A stretch of 54,806 nucleotides of DNA from JAXGMQ01 sp964613055 (GTDB lineage Bacteria; Caldisericota; Caldisericia; JAAYUI01). Of the stretch, positions 32,226 through 42,216 are shown in pieces (positions within the stretch are counted from its first letter, which is position 1; every line of letters starts with the position of its first letter). The notes beneath the pieces are model-generated. The model searched no databases. It was not told where the DNA came from and worked only from the letters and a program-made list of their open reading frames with translations. A program made the translations under genes and the position numbers. The DNA lies in the NCBI GenBank assembly GCA_964613055.1, contig CAZTGD010000012.1, positions 1 through 54,806 on the forward strand. Reading direction: 5' to 3'.

Positions 32226-35200
32226 CTACTTTCTCCTGCAAATTACAATCGTTCCTTCAAAGATGTCTATATTGAGTTCACCATTGCTTGGCTCAAGCAA
32301 TCTCAGATCGTCCAACGCAACCATCATCATACCCGCAACTATCTGTGGAGCTGCTTGAAGTTCTACTTGTGCTCCATTGAGCACCGCAACTGCGTTGCCC
32401 TGAGTTAGCACTAACGTATTGGTTCCCCATGTTAGCGTGATTGCCTGTCCAGCCGGTGATGGTGATATATCAAATAGGCCGGCTATATCTGCTATAGGCA
32501 TCCAAAGTATACCAGTATCACCACTGGTTGGTGCAACATTGAGCTTCTCGGGTACGCCATTATTCAACACTACATCAGAATTTACAGTGAACATCAACTC
32601 GGTTGTTGTCCAGATGTAAACAGTCTCTGTATAATCCTCCGTCTTACCTGTTCGTGGATCTGTTGCTACTATCCTCAGTTCATTCTCACCTGGCTGTACA
32701 GCTACATCAGCAACAAAGGTGTCATTTGAAACAGTTACTTTTATTGCCGAATTCCCGGTTGTCTCATTTGTAACATCTACTTGAGTACCCGGTTCAACAT
32801 GACCCCTCAGTCTTATCTCCGATACATTCTCAAAGGTTCCTAGCGGATCAATTATGATCTCTGATGGTTTAGTCCTTGATTCAACAACCAGTACTCTAGT
32901 TACCGTTTGGTCTGCTTCGTTTGTGGCTGTAATTATTATATCGTTTTTACCTGGTTCAAGCTTAAGCAGAGAGCTGAATGTCCCATCTTCAGCAACAGTG
33001 ACTGGTCTGCCATTAATTGTAATTCTTGTTCCTTCGTTTGTCCTGCCCTTGATAGTGATACTGTTCTGTGCTGTCACAGGTGTTACAGGGTCAAGGTCAA
33101 GTTTCGGTGGGGCAACATAGCGCTCGACGAATGTCGTTGTATATGAACCCTTCATGCCTTCGATCTCTGCTGTTACTGTGATTCTTCCTCGTGACGTTGG
33201 TGTTATTTCAAATACAGCTTCGCCATTCTCGTTAGATTTCTTTTCCATCTCTACGCCTGCACCCTTGATGTGGATTGTAGCGCCTGGAATCGGCTCGCCA
33301 CCGGCGGTTTTTAGTGCTTGGACGACAAGTGTTCCGGGTACACCGACCTTCAGTGGCTCAAGCGGATCAGCCGTAACCTGGATGGACATGATGACGTCAA
33401 ACTCAAGTACGTGGTATGATGTGCAGTGGTCAAAGTAGAATCCGTCAGAGATTCCTGTTTTGTTAAGAGCTAAAATATTTTCACCTGTTCCAGTTGGGGT
33501 TACATACATCTGAGCGGCTCTCGCGTTAGGATTGATGTTGTCCTCAATAATGGTCGAGAACACGACATTTTCACTCTTTGAACCTCTCCACGGATGCATG
33601 TTATCACCATTTCCAATTGTTACAGTATGACCCTTAGCAACAGGTAGATCGCGGCTGTCAGCCGGGAAGAACTGAATCCAGAGGTGGTTCTCAACTCCAT
33701 AGGCAAGGTCGTAGTTGTCTGGGTTCAGAACATCCTTGCCAACCTCTTCTCTGGTTTCAGCCCAGTATGGTATTGCATTCACAAGTCCTACATCTACTGT
33801 GACGTCTGGGAATGCATCCCAGTCTAGTGCGTATGCTCCATCTGAGGTGCCGAGTTCCTCGTTGCCCTGTTTGATGTGAACAAACCTTGTGTGTGTTCTT
33901 TGCGGTGAGTACTCGTTGTATGGATCTGAACCACCGTAGATGTCACTGAACTTGGGCTTAAGGGCGTGTTTTGTCACACCTACTATAGCTCCGTACTTGC
34001 ACTTGTCGTCAAGCATGACGAGGGCTTTTCCCTGCCCGCGGTTGTCTATCAGATATGAATCCTGATAGTTGAAGGCAAAGTCCCTGTTAGAGTCAGCAAA
34101 CAGATACATCTCGTCGTATGGGTTGTTATAGATAGCACCAACGCCATAACCCGCAGGTGATGCGCATGGTTTGTCAAATGGTCCATCCCAAGACTGCCAA
34201 TGATTATAGGTCTTGTCTTCGAACATGTAGTTTACGGTTGGATAGTATGGAGCGAGTGGGCCATCTTCTCCGCCTACTCGAGTACCCAACTCTGCAAAAT
34301 TCGAGTTGAAGAGAAGTAGCTCTTCCCGTATATCTCCCCACTGTCCAGAACCATCGATGTCAACAAACATAACCATTTGTTCTCTTCCACCGAAATCGTT
34401 ACCGTTTATATAGAAGTTCCAAACCTGCTGATGGCTTGGGTATCGTCTGTAGAGTCGGAATGTGCTACCAGGTGGACTAACCCAGTTGAAGTACTCGTGC
34501 CTTGTGAAGAATGGGGTGAACCTGGCATACTGCCCCTCTCCACCCTGACACACTGACGTCGACTCTGCAAGCCCCTGAATCAGACGTCCCTGTGCACTCT
34601 TAAACGTGAATGTTGTTACGTAGTATCTCCAATCAGCACCGGTTGGCGTGAAGTCGTCGTCGCTTCCATCTACCTTAAACGGTGTCTGTATAACGTCTCC
34701 GCTTATCCAATTAACAGATATCAAATCATATGAAACCTGTGGCTGTGCAACCTTGACCGTTGCAGTGGCTTTGTGTCTTCGGTCTGGTGTGTATATCATT
34801 ACATCAAACTCACCTTTATCATTGGCAACAAAACCTCTGAAGGTGTATATACCAGACGCTGGGTTCCAGTCAAATTCGATTGGTCTGAATGGATCAGTAT
34901 CGAATCCATACATCTTCTCGTTGCAAGTCGGTGAATAGTCGTTGTTGTGAAGATCTGTTCTCAACCAGTAGTACTGAGGTAGTAGTTTGCCTGGGTAGTA
35001 ATACTGATCGTCATCGTGTGGATCCTTGAATAGGTGCATCCATGCTTCATCCTTTTTGACATCGTCCTCGCCCCTTGGGTCTGGTACACCATTCCAAAGC
35101 TCTACAGGTTTACCATCCGGCCACTTCACTTCGAAGGTCAGCGGTGCTGTTGGATCAAGCAGTTCTGGAGTACAACCCGCAGTAAGTGGCTCAGGTGTGA

Positions 35201-38200
35201 TTGTGACATTGAGATCCTCACGTGCTTCAACATATGAGGAAGCCTGACCTGCGAGATAGACCTCGTGGCTGAAGTGGTTAGCTCCACTCTGTCCACCATT
35301 TTCATCTCTGCCACCCCAGAATGGGGTAAATGCCCTGTCGTTGTTGTCATCACCATACTTGTATGCAGTAACGTTGACATCGAGCATCTCGTCTGGTGAG
35401 ATGATGTGGTCTGGTTCGGCCTCTGAGCCAAATGAACCGAAGTCACGTCCTACCGTATCAGTCTTGACGTTGAATTTGTATATACCGTTCTGTCTGTGGA
35501 ATGTTCTAGCATCTATCAGTCCGCTTTCCCATGTACCAGAGGCAACGTCATAACAACCAATAATCTCGGTTTCTGAATCCTCAAACATGATCTTACCATC
35601 CGAGTTTATGTCATCATCCTCAGTGTATGGAGAGTAGATGTCAGTTGCTTCAGTTGACTGCGGTGCCATTGAACAGTAACCATCACCGGCAAAGTCATAA
35701 AGCTTCTCCACTGGATCATATATACCCTTGTCCTGCCATACATATACGAGCGCATCATTGCACTCCTTGTACTGCTGTATACCTGCACCAAACTCAGGTG
35801 GTGGACCCTTTGATTCGATTCCATAGCCTTCAGTGAGTTTGAGCTCAAGCTTATTCTCTTCGTCAACTGTTATGAAGTGGGGCATACCTTCGATGTTTAT
35901 ACCTGATACATCTATGCCCTCTGCTGGAGGCTCGGTACAGCAATCCTCAAACACGGCCTTTGTTCCATCTTCAAGCCATACTGTTATTTCGATCCTTCCT
36001 GGACCAACTGGTATTATTTCGTCGAATATGAAGACTCTTGATGAGTAGCTTTGGCCACCCAAATTAACGCTTGGTCTTACTACATACCTGTAGTCGAGTT
36101 CCTTACCCAGCCATAGATGTGAGTTGACATTGGTAAACTGAATGAAGTCGCCGGGGACTGTACATGCAGGACTCGTTGTATACGTATAGTCAGACATACC
36201 AAGCTCGTAAGTCATGTAGTTGAGCTTGTCCACAACAATCTGACCAGACCTATCATACTTGATTGGTACAAATCTAAGTCCCTTGTAGGAATAACCTAGC
36301 GTAGAGCCTTGTCCGGTTCCAGATCTGTACTTGATAGAGTCAAACTCTGGATCGAGGTCAAGTGGGGTTATGAATGGACCTTTCACCTCAATACGCTTTA
36401 CGTGACCATCAGCAAACGAGAGTGGCAATCCCCAATATCCGGCTTCCTCTGTTGTCAGCTCAAAGAACAGACCATAGTCGGTCAGTCCAAAGAATTCGCT
36501 TCCCAGTTTATTGAACTGCTTTCTCCAAAGGGCTGGAGTGGCGTTGAAACCATTGCCTTTAAGGGAATTCTCAACCCTCATCAGGTGGGTTTGTCCACCA
36601 GGATAGCATCTGACGTCAGTGTTTTCGTCAGAGGAGAGTGGTCTAAATACGCACAGTGGGTTGTAATCGGGCTGGATCCATCTTGTTGGATCCTGTATTG
36701 TTGCAAGCCCATTCCCTGTGCCTGATGAATATATAACATCACTGTATTGAAGTGCGTGGTCAACCACGTGAATGTTATTGAAGTTGAGCTCTGTGTCTGG
36801 TTGGAGCACCTTTAATGAGATCACGTCGCAGTAGTCGACTGTCGCTTTGTAACTATAGTTTCTAATACCTGGAGGATTGGTCCTGTAGTCTCTGGATATA
36901 CTCGGATCCCATGTTGCACCCTGAGCATCTGCCTGGTGTACACCTGAGATCTGAGTGTTAAAGTACCCAACACCATCACCATGTTTTGCTGTGGTGCTGT
37001 TATAGTCAACAATCAGGTTTGATGTGTGTACCCTGATATTCAACTTGCTGTTTGCATTCATCGGCTGACACACAACGGACATCTCTCCGCCCTCGGAGGT
37101 TTCTGTGGTAGGTGTGATGAATGACCTGACACCGTAGTGTTCTACTACTCCGTAGTAGGGAGCACCAGGGACATCTGGGTTGTTCCAGACTGGATCACAG
37201 AACAGTGTTCCATATGTGTCGAATGGTGTTATATCACCAAGAGGTGGCCAACCGGTTCCACACAGATCAACGATACCTGTTCCAATTGAGCAGTCGTAGT
37301 CACCAAGGTCATGACCATCATTGCCACGGTTGTTGAACTTCTGCAGGAACGGATAGTACATACTACTCCACGTTGAGAATGTATCGAGCGGGTCGATCAT
37401 GTTTGGATACATTCCACCTGACATCACCCAAGCAAGGTAAGAACCATCATCGTTTACCTGCACGATACTGTAGTACTCACGTTCATTAACCGTATGAGCA
37501 ATGTTCCAGTACTTCATGGTACACATGTAGCGGATGCCGGCTCCGTTGCAGTTGTAGGTGGCGAATGGGATTCCATCTTCAACAACACTAGATGTACACA
37601 TTGGGAAACCGGCTGGGTCATTTATATCATTTGGGTTATCAAAAGCCCTAAGCTTAAGCGTTACATTTGGATACCTGTAACCAATTGGGTCTACACATGG
37701 GGAACCTGGGATGATATTTATGCCTTCTGGGGCAACGTGCAAACGCTCATAACCGAGGCAATCGTACTTGTCAGACAATCCACACTCGTCCATGAAGTCA
37801 GCCTCATATGGGCTTGGGACAACGCGTGCTGCACGTGTGTATGCCTGGTTGTAGAAGTTTGCATAGGCCTCATCAATCTCCCATTTTCTCTGGACATGCC
37901 ATGGGTCGACGTAGTTGCTCTCATAGTATACCAACTCGCCTGGATCGATAGTTCTCTCCGCGGCGTTTTTATCTGGCATAAATGAGTATGTGAATCTGCT
38001 GTCGCGAGGAGCGGTACCGATACCACCGTCATCCATGTAAGCCTTGAGCAGATACGGGAGTTCCTGTCCTAGATCATCAATGATTGTTCCCTTGTATGGT
38101 GTGAATTCAAACTCATATGCGGGTTTGTCAGCATCAATTATAGCGGTTGTGTCCATTACCTCTTCGAGGTAGTTGTTCATTGGATCGCCAGGTTGAGCTC

Positions 38201-41200
38201 CGAACAGTGGCGGGTTCACATCAGCATCACGCAGTGTGATAAACACCTTGTCGCCGTTTATGGATCGATGTGGTGAGTAGAAGTTTCTCTCAGCTTCCTG
38301 TGGTGAGGAATAGATGACCTGATATTTCGCTGGAATCATATTCACATAGAATGAGTCAGGTCTGTAGAACAGTCTTGATCGCTTGTCTCCGATGACTTTA
38401 CCCTTGGCATAGACACCTTCGAGTTCGTGATCAAGATAAACCTTAACGTGAGAGGTCTTCTCGACCTTCAGCCCCTCAAAGTCATCATCATCAGGAGTCT
38501 TTCCGTCTATCTCGTATTTCAATCCAATGTCGCCTGGAAGCACCTCGATGTCCATGCATCTTGGGTTGTTGTTCAGTCCAAGGGAAGCTCCGTAGACTGG
38601 GTTGTGAAGTCTGTAGAAATCGCCAGCCAGTACTCTTGTACCTGCCTTGTAGAAGATGCCATCCACCCATACATCGTTCAGTCTGACAACATCAGATGGT
38701 GACGAAAGTATGGATGAATAAATATATGCGGGTTCATATGGCTCAAACCCATCTACTAGCCTGGTGTAACCAAATCTACCACCGGTTGCTGGTAAGGGCC
38801 CAAGATTCCATGTGGAACCGTCATTGAGTGTTATGGCACTGATATTGCCTGCGTTCTCAATGGCAACATCAAACGGGTTACCCCAGTTTGTGTATGGAAC
38901 ATCAGTAAGTGGGATAATGGAAGAAAGAACGCCATCAACAAAGTAGGCTGCTGTGTACCGTATGGTATCCTGTCCACCCTCAAAGTCTAATATCCATGGT
39001 CCAAACACACCACCACATATACCAGCATCACTTGTAGAATCTGGGTTTGGAAGCATGTAAAGCACCCAGTAGTCGTTGGGCGACTGCCACCTGAATACAA
39101 TACCAAAAGTGCTGTTCCAATCGGTGGGCTCGAATTGAACTGTGGTATCTAGCCTGTTGGCTGAGACGGGTGCATTATCGAGGATTACCTGACCCTGCAC
39201 GAGTTCAACTGCGCCATTGCCTGGATCTGCTACTACAACCTCGTTTGGACTTGGGAACCAGCTAAGCGGGTCTTCAACGGACACGGCTGGGTTCGCATTA
39301 AGGAAGGAGTTGCTCTCATCATACGCACTAAAATAAGTACCGTAGTCGGTTGCCCAGCCATCAACAGTAGGTAGTTCGAGGGTTGGTACCCTACCGCCAG
39401 TGCTCTCGTCTGCCATGTATATCGGCTCTCCAATGTCATATCGGTCATTGGCGGGAACACAACCGTGTGGCAAGTCATGGAAACCAACTGTAACTGGAAT
39501 CTCATCGAGTTCACCGTCACCCATGGTGTCAGGGAAGAAGTTAACATCAGCATCGCCAACAGTAACTACCGAACCAGCGGGGAAGGTGATAATATTGCCC
39601 TGACCCAGCAAGTCAGTCTCTATGACAACATCAGTTATTCGAACGTCTCCAGCGGAAACATCCAGTGAGTTGTCAACGTCTCGGTACATAGGCTCACCTG
39701 AACCAAGCTGACCATCTCCGCCGACATCAACGAATCTTTCAAGCGTGAAGTTCTGTGTGGAGGTAGACCAACCAAAATCTGCAGCTGTATCAATATCTCT
39801 TGCTCCAACGAACTCCTCAGTGCTGTCGTACATAACATAGTCATCAGTAACTGAACCTCTGATACAATTGACAGAATCCATTGGTTCGCCGAGGTTGTTA
39901 TTTACACCATCATCCTTGAACAGCTCGAGACCAAGGTATTCCCTGTACTCCAGCTTGATGTCCTCAAATGTGGTTGCGGGGATCATGAAATCGAGACCGG
40001 TTGGATCAAGAACGGTGGTTTTCTGTATCCTCTGTGATGCCTCTACAATATCGCCGTTTGGTGAGCGAAGCATTGCCGACGTTTCTGAGGGCATGTCACC
40101 CTTCTTGAAAGCACCATTCTCCGGATATCCACCCATCCACATGTCTGACTCGACAGTGATGTTGTATTTTGGAGTGTGGCATCCGCCCTCAAGGACCTCA
40201 AGGAGGATGAGCGCATCTGTCCACCATGCGCCGTGCCAATCCCAGCTACGGCTGTTGTTGTTATGACGCTCGTTTATCTCCGTAAGCCTGATGTCGCCGA
40301 TCTCGGTGTAGCCAATCTCATATATTGTAGACGCTATAGAGAAATCTCTTGGAAGAGGATCGTCTATTGTGATGTATGGGTTGAACCCTGTTGTGTCGAT
40401 GCTGTCGATTGAGGTGAGGTGGTATGTTTCGGTGGACGGGTCATAGATGGCTATCTCATCGTTTACGTCAAAACCGATCTCTGAGTTGATATAGATATCG
40501 ACTTCATTGTTTGGCTCATTGTATAGAAGATAGCTGTTACCAAACACAGTTCCGCCCATGGCTCTCTGGTATATGAATTCGCCACGATCGTATTCGCCAT
40601 CTGGAGTTTCATTGTGTGTGTGGACATACTCAGGATAGTTTGCCGGGGCGTTCATGTGGTTGAATGGAAGGAGGTTAACAACGGTGGTTGGAGCGGCAGG
40701 GAAGGGGGGTGTAGGTGCATCAAAGTCATTGGGTCCAACCATGGAACCGGCTCTGTAGTTGGTTTTGTAGTTGCCATCTGCACTCTCGTAACTACAACTG
40801 GAGATCCTGACATCATTCTCCTGGACGTATGGTTCGATGGTTCCGCCGGTGGGTCCTGGTCCCTTACGATATATATACTCAAACGGGTCATAACGCTCAT
40901 TGCCGTTTGCGTCTGCGTAGCACTCAGCATTCTCTGCGACACTTGGCCATGCACCACCAGCAGACGCCATCGGGAATCTTATGAAATCAAGCTTTGCATC
41001 CCAGTCGACATCACAACCAACATTGTTGGAGTTCTCGTCGACAACCGCCATGGTATAGGGATCGTATGTCGGGATGTAGCTGATGGTTGACCAGGTTGAA
41101 GGGTTGTCCCACTCCCATCCAAGATCGGGGTAGGGTATGGGTGTGTAGTCACAGTTGTCAGCCCAACCTATTCTCCATAGACGATCAATGAGGTTGTCGT

Positions 41201-41942
41201 TGGTGTCATACTTCCACCAGAAGTAGATCTTGTCGTAGGAGTTTATGTCCTCGAAGTCAATGTCGTACGGACCCTGAGTGTTGTTGCTTGGTATGGGATC
41301 AATGAAAGCGCCTGGGTTTGTGTCACAAGAACCCTCAGCATAAGTGACATTGTCATCTTCGTAGTACATGGGATCGGCTGTGAAGTCGAGTGAGGCGTTG
41401 TGGAACTTGCCATCCGGGTCCAGGTAAAGACTGCCTGATCTGTCAATTACTGCGTACCACTTATCCTTTACGATCTCCTGGGAACCACCTGCATTGGGTT
41501 CAACTGTCAGATATATCTCGGTGTACCACGCATAGTTGTTGGCGTTGTTATCATAATCGAAATCGTAGTTGGTTGGGTCGAATCTACCGAGCCAATGGTG
41601 ATCAGTGGCATTTGGTAGCAATCGTGGCATTTGGTAGAGAGAATCGTCAGAAGCCCTGCCCCAGACTTGTTCGTCTTCCTTTTGCCATGAGAAGAGCCTG
41701 TATCCGGTGCCATCTAGTTGCTCTCTCTCAAGTAATGTGTAATCAAGAGTGGACGGGTTTAGCATATTACCTTCATAGTCGTAACCGACTTTTGCCCACT
41801 TTTTTACAATCATGGTTGCTGGCGTATTCGCTTCTTCGCCCCTAATCTCGCTGTCCGTATCGGCAGAAACAGCGGAGAACACGGGCATTAGAACCGTAAC
41901 TACAAGCGCTAATGCGACCATTAGTGTTACAAGTTTTCTCAT
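32226..41942 (-). CDS. GP4: giant secreted surface protein with LamG-like insert (3238 aa)
   Basis: This is the first gene of the array, directly downstream of the sigma-54 promoter. ATG 41942 follows GAAGGAGAG. The signal peptide ends near AVSA, and the family motif appears as GYDYEGN / FSWQ / YQMPRL. A concanavalin/LamG-like insert found in no other paralogue spans about 857-1074 (FGIVFRWQSPNDYWVLYM). Calcium-loop candidates are DVDNSLDVSAGD (about 753), DINSDGKIMFED (about 2108), DIDGSGQWGD (about 2524) and DSNRDFAFNYQD (about 2613). Family blocks FDNPNDINDPA, CYPGGQTH, LGSEFFGLTDYG and FEDCC are present. The C-terminus has a Big-type domain (about 2857-2940), two Ig-like domains (about 2942-3113) and a stalk domain (about 3113-3238). 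As promoter-proximal gene it may be the most abundant product. A carbohydrate-binding role of the insert is inference. Confidence 0.9.
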   Translation of the reverse strand: MRKLVTLMVALALVVTVLMPVFSAVSADTDSEIRGEEANTPATMIVKKWAKVGYDYEGNMLNPSTLDYTLLEREQLDGTGYRLFSWQKEDEQVWGRASDDSLYQMPRLLPNATDHHWLGRFDPTNYDFDYDNNANNYAWYTEIYLTVEPNAGGSQEIVKDKWYAVIDRSGSLYLDPDGKFHNASLDFTADPMYYEDDNVTYAEGSCDTNPGAFIDPIPSNNTQGPYDIDFEDINSYDKIYFWWKYDTNDNLIDRLWRIGWADNCDYTPIPYPDLGWEWDNPSTWSTISYIPTYDPYTMAVVDENSNNVGCDVDWDAKLDFIRFPMASAGGAWPSVAENAECYADANGNERYDPFEYIYRKGPGPTGGTIEPYVQENDVRISSCSYESADGNYKTNYRAGSMVGPNDFDAPTPPFPAAPTTVVNLLPFNHMNAPANYPEYVHTHNETPDGEYDRGEFIYQRAMGGTVFGNSYLLYNEPNNEVDIYINSEIGFDVNDEIAIYDPSTETYHLTSIDSIDTTGFNPYITIDDPLPRDFSIASTIYEIGYTEIGDIRLTEINERHNNNSRSWDWHGAWWTDALILLEVLEGGCHTPKYNITVESDMWMGGYPENGAFKKGDMPSETSAMLRSPNGDIVEASQRIQKTTVLDPTGLDFMIPATTFEDIKLEYREYLGLELFKDDGVNNNLGEPMDSVNCIRGSVTDDYVMYDSTEEFVGARDIDTAADFGWSTSTQNFTLERFVDVGGDGQLGSGEPMYRDVDNSLDVSAGDVRITDVVIETDLLGQGNIITFPAGSVVTVGDADVNFFPDTMGDGELDEIPVTVGFHDLPHGCVPANDRYDIGEPIYMADESTGGRVPTLELPTVDGWATDYGTYFSAYDESNSFLNANPAVSVEDPLSWFPSPNEVVVADPGNGAVELVQGQVILDNAPVSANRLDTTVQFEPTDWNSTFGIVFRWQSPNDYWVLYMLPNPDSTSDAGICGGVFGPWILDFEGGQDTIRYTAAYFVDGVLSSIIPLTDVPYTNWGNPFDVAIENAGNISAITLNDGSTWNLGPLPATGGRFGYTRLVDGFEPYEPAYIYSSILSSPSDVVRLNDVWVDGIFYKAGTRVLAGDFYRLHNPVYGASLGLNNNPRCMDIEVLPGDIGLKYEIDGKTPDDDDFEGLKVEKTSHVKVYLDHELEGVYAKGKVIGDKRSRLFYRPDSFYVNMIPAKYQVIYSSPQEAERNFYSPHRSINGDKVFITLRDADVNPPLFGAQPGDPMNNYLEEVMDTTAIIDADKPAYEFEFTPYKGTIIDDLGQELPYLLKAYMDDGGIGTAPRDSRFTYSFMPDKNAAERTIDPGELVYYESNYVDPWHVQRKWEIDEAYANFYNQAYTRAARVVPSPYEADFMDECGLSDKYDCLGYERLHVAPEGINIIPGSPCVDPIGYRYPNVTLKLRAFDNPNDINDPAGFPMCTSSVVEDGIPFATYNCNGAGIRYMCTMKYWNIAHTVNEREYYSIVQVNDDGSYLAWVMSGGMYPNMIDPLDTFSTWSSMYYPFLQKFNNRGNDGHDLGDYDCSIGTGIVDLCGTGWPPLGDITPFDTYGTLFCDPVWNNPDVPGAPYYGVVEHYGVRSFITPTTETSEGGEMSVVCQPMNANSKLNIRVHTSNLIVDYNSTTAKHGDGVGYFNTQISGVHQADAQGATWDPSISRDYRTNPPGIRNYSYKATVDYCDVISLKVLQPDTELNFNNIHVVDHALQYSDVIYSSGTGNGLATIQDPTRWIQPDYNPLCVFRPLSSDENTDVRCYPGGQTHLMRVENSLKGNGFNATPALWRKQFNKLGSEFFGLTDYGLFFELTTEEAGYWGLPLSFADGHVKRIEVKGPFITPLDLDPEFDSIKYRSGTGQGSTLGYSYKGLRFVPIKYDRSGQIVVDKLNYMTYELGMSDYTYTTSPACTVPGDFIQFTNVNSHLWLGKELDYRYVVRPSVNLGGQSYSSRVFIFDEIIPVGPGRIEITVWLEDGTKAVFEDCCTEPPAEGIDVSGINIEGMPHFITVDEENKLELKLTEGYGIESKGPPPEFGAGIQQYKECNDALVYVWQDKGIYDPVEKLYDFAGDGYCSMAPQSTEATDIYSPYTEDDDINSDGKIMFEDSETEIIGCYDVASGTWESGLIDARTFHRQNGIYKFNVKTDTVGRDFGSFGSEAEPDHIISPDEMLDVNVTAYKYGDDNNDRAFTPFWGGRDENGGQSGANHFSHEVYLAGQASSYVEAREDLNVTITPEPLTAGCTPELLDPTAPLTFEVKWPDGKPVELWNGVPDPRGEDDVKKDEAWMHLFKDPHDDDQYYYPGKLLPQYYWLRTDLHNNDYSPTCNEKMYGFDTDPFRPIEFDWNPASGIYTFRGFVANDKGEFDVMIYTPDRRHKATATVKVAQPQVSYDLISVNWISGDVIQTPFKVDGSDDDFTPTGADWRYYVTTFTFKSAQGRLIQGLAESTSVCQGGEGQYARFTPFFTRHEYFNWVSPPGSTFRLYRRYPSHQQVWNFYINGNDFGGREQMVMFVDIDGSGQWGDIREELLLFNSNFAELGTRVGGEDGPLAPYYPTVNYMFEDKTYNHWQSWDGPFDKPCASPAGYGVGAIYNNPYDEMYLFADSNRDFAFNYQDSYLIDNRGQGKALVMLDDKCKYGAIVGVTKHALKPKFSDIYGGSDPYNEYSPQRTHTRFVHIKQGNEELGTSDGAYALDWDAFPDVTVDVGLVNAIPYWAETREEVGKDVLNPDNYDLAYGVENHLWIQFFPADSRDLPVAKGHTVTIGNGDNMHPWRGSKSENVVFSTIIEDNINPNARAAQMYVTPTGTGENILALNKTGISDGFYFDHCTSYHVLEFDVIMSIQVTADPLEPLKVGVPGTLVVQALKTAGGEPIPGATIHIKGAGVEMEKKSNENGEAVFEITPTSRGRITVTAEIEGMKGSYTTTFVERYVAPPKLDLDPVTPVTAQNSITIKGRTNEGTRITINGRPVTVAEDGTFSSLLKLEPGKNDIIITATNEADQTVTRVLVVESRTKPSEIIIDPLGTFENVSEIRLRGHVEPGTQVDVTNETTGNSAIKVTVSNDTFVADVAVQPGENELRIVATDPRTGKTEDYTETVYIWTTTELMFTVNSDVVLNNGVPEKLNVAPTSGDTGILWMPIADIAGLFDISPSPAGQAITLTWGTNTLVLTQGNAVAVLNGAQVELQAAPQIVAGMMMVALDDLRLLEPSNGELNIDIFEGTIVICRRK

Positions 41943-42207
41943 TTACGCTCTCCTTCACACAGGTTTAAGTCCACATAGGACTCAAGGACATATGAATGCC
42001 CTGACCATCAGTGACCACAACAAAATAAATCGACTCACCACACATGAGCCTTGCACACACAGCGACAGACATCACGACCACCATGTGTGGGGATAAACCC
42101 ACATTTTTATAAAAGAAAATGTGCCCTGGCAATGCGACCGGCTACCATAGGCAACACACCCACAAGCCGGCAAACACCACCGCCTAGCGAGTGCACACAT
42201 CTTCCGG
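41943..42207 (-). promoter_or_regulatory. Structured 5' leader of GP4 with alternative stems
   Basis: If transcription starts about 12 bases after the sigma-54 box, the leader is about 265 nt. On the minus strand it contains, in order: CCGGCT/AGCCGG with a 21-base loop; CACATTTT/AAAATGTG (42100-42123); TGTGGG/CCCACA (42086-42103), which shares the bases 42100-42103 with the previous stem so that only one can form; GGCTCA/TGAGTC; the shared GATTTAT motif (42025-42031); AGTCC/GGACT; and the Shine-Dalgarno GAAGGAGAG. I do not recognise a known riboswitch class. No coding sequence was found here. Confidence 0.45.
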
Positions 42208-42216
42208 ACATAAGTA

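Noticed and set aside
31789..32358. A 189-codon plus-strand open frame spanning the GP4-GP3 gap
   Set aside because: It overlaps the ends of two well-supported genes on the other strand, lacks a ribosome binding site and has an incoherent composition.
42086..42108. Plus-strand intrinsic terminator (TGTGGG/CCCACA followed by TTTTT)
   Set aside because: No plus-strand gene precedes it, and the stem is only 6 bp. It is better explained as part of the minus-strand leader structure.
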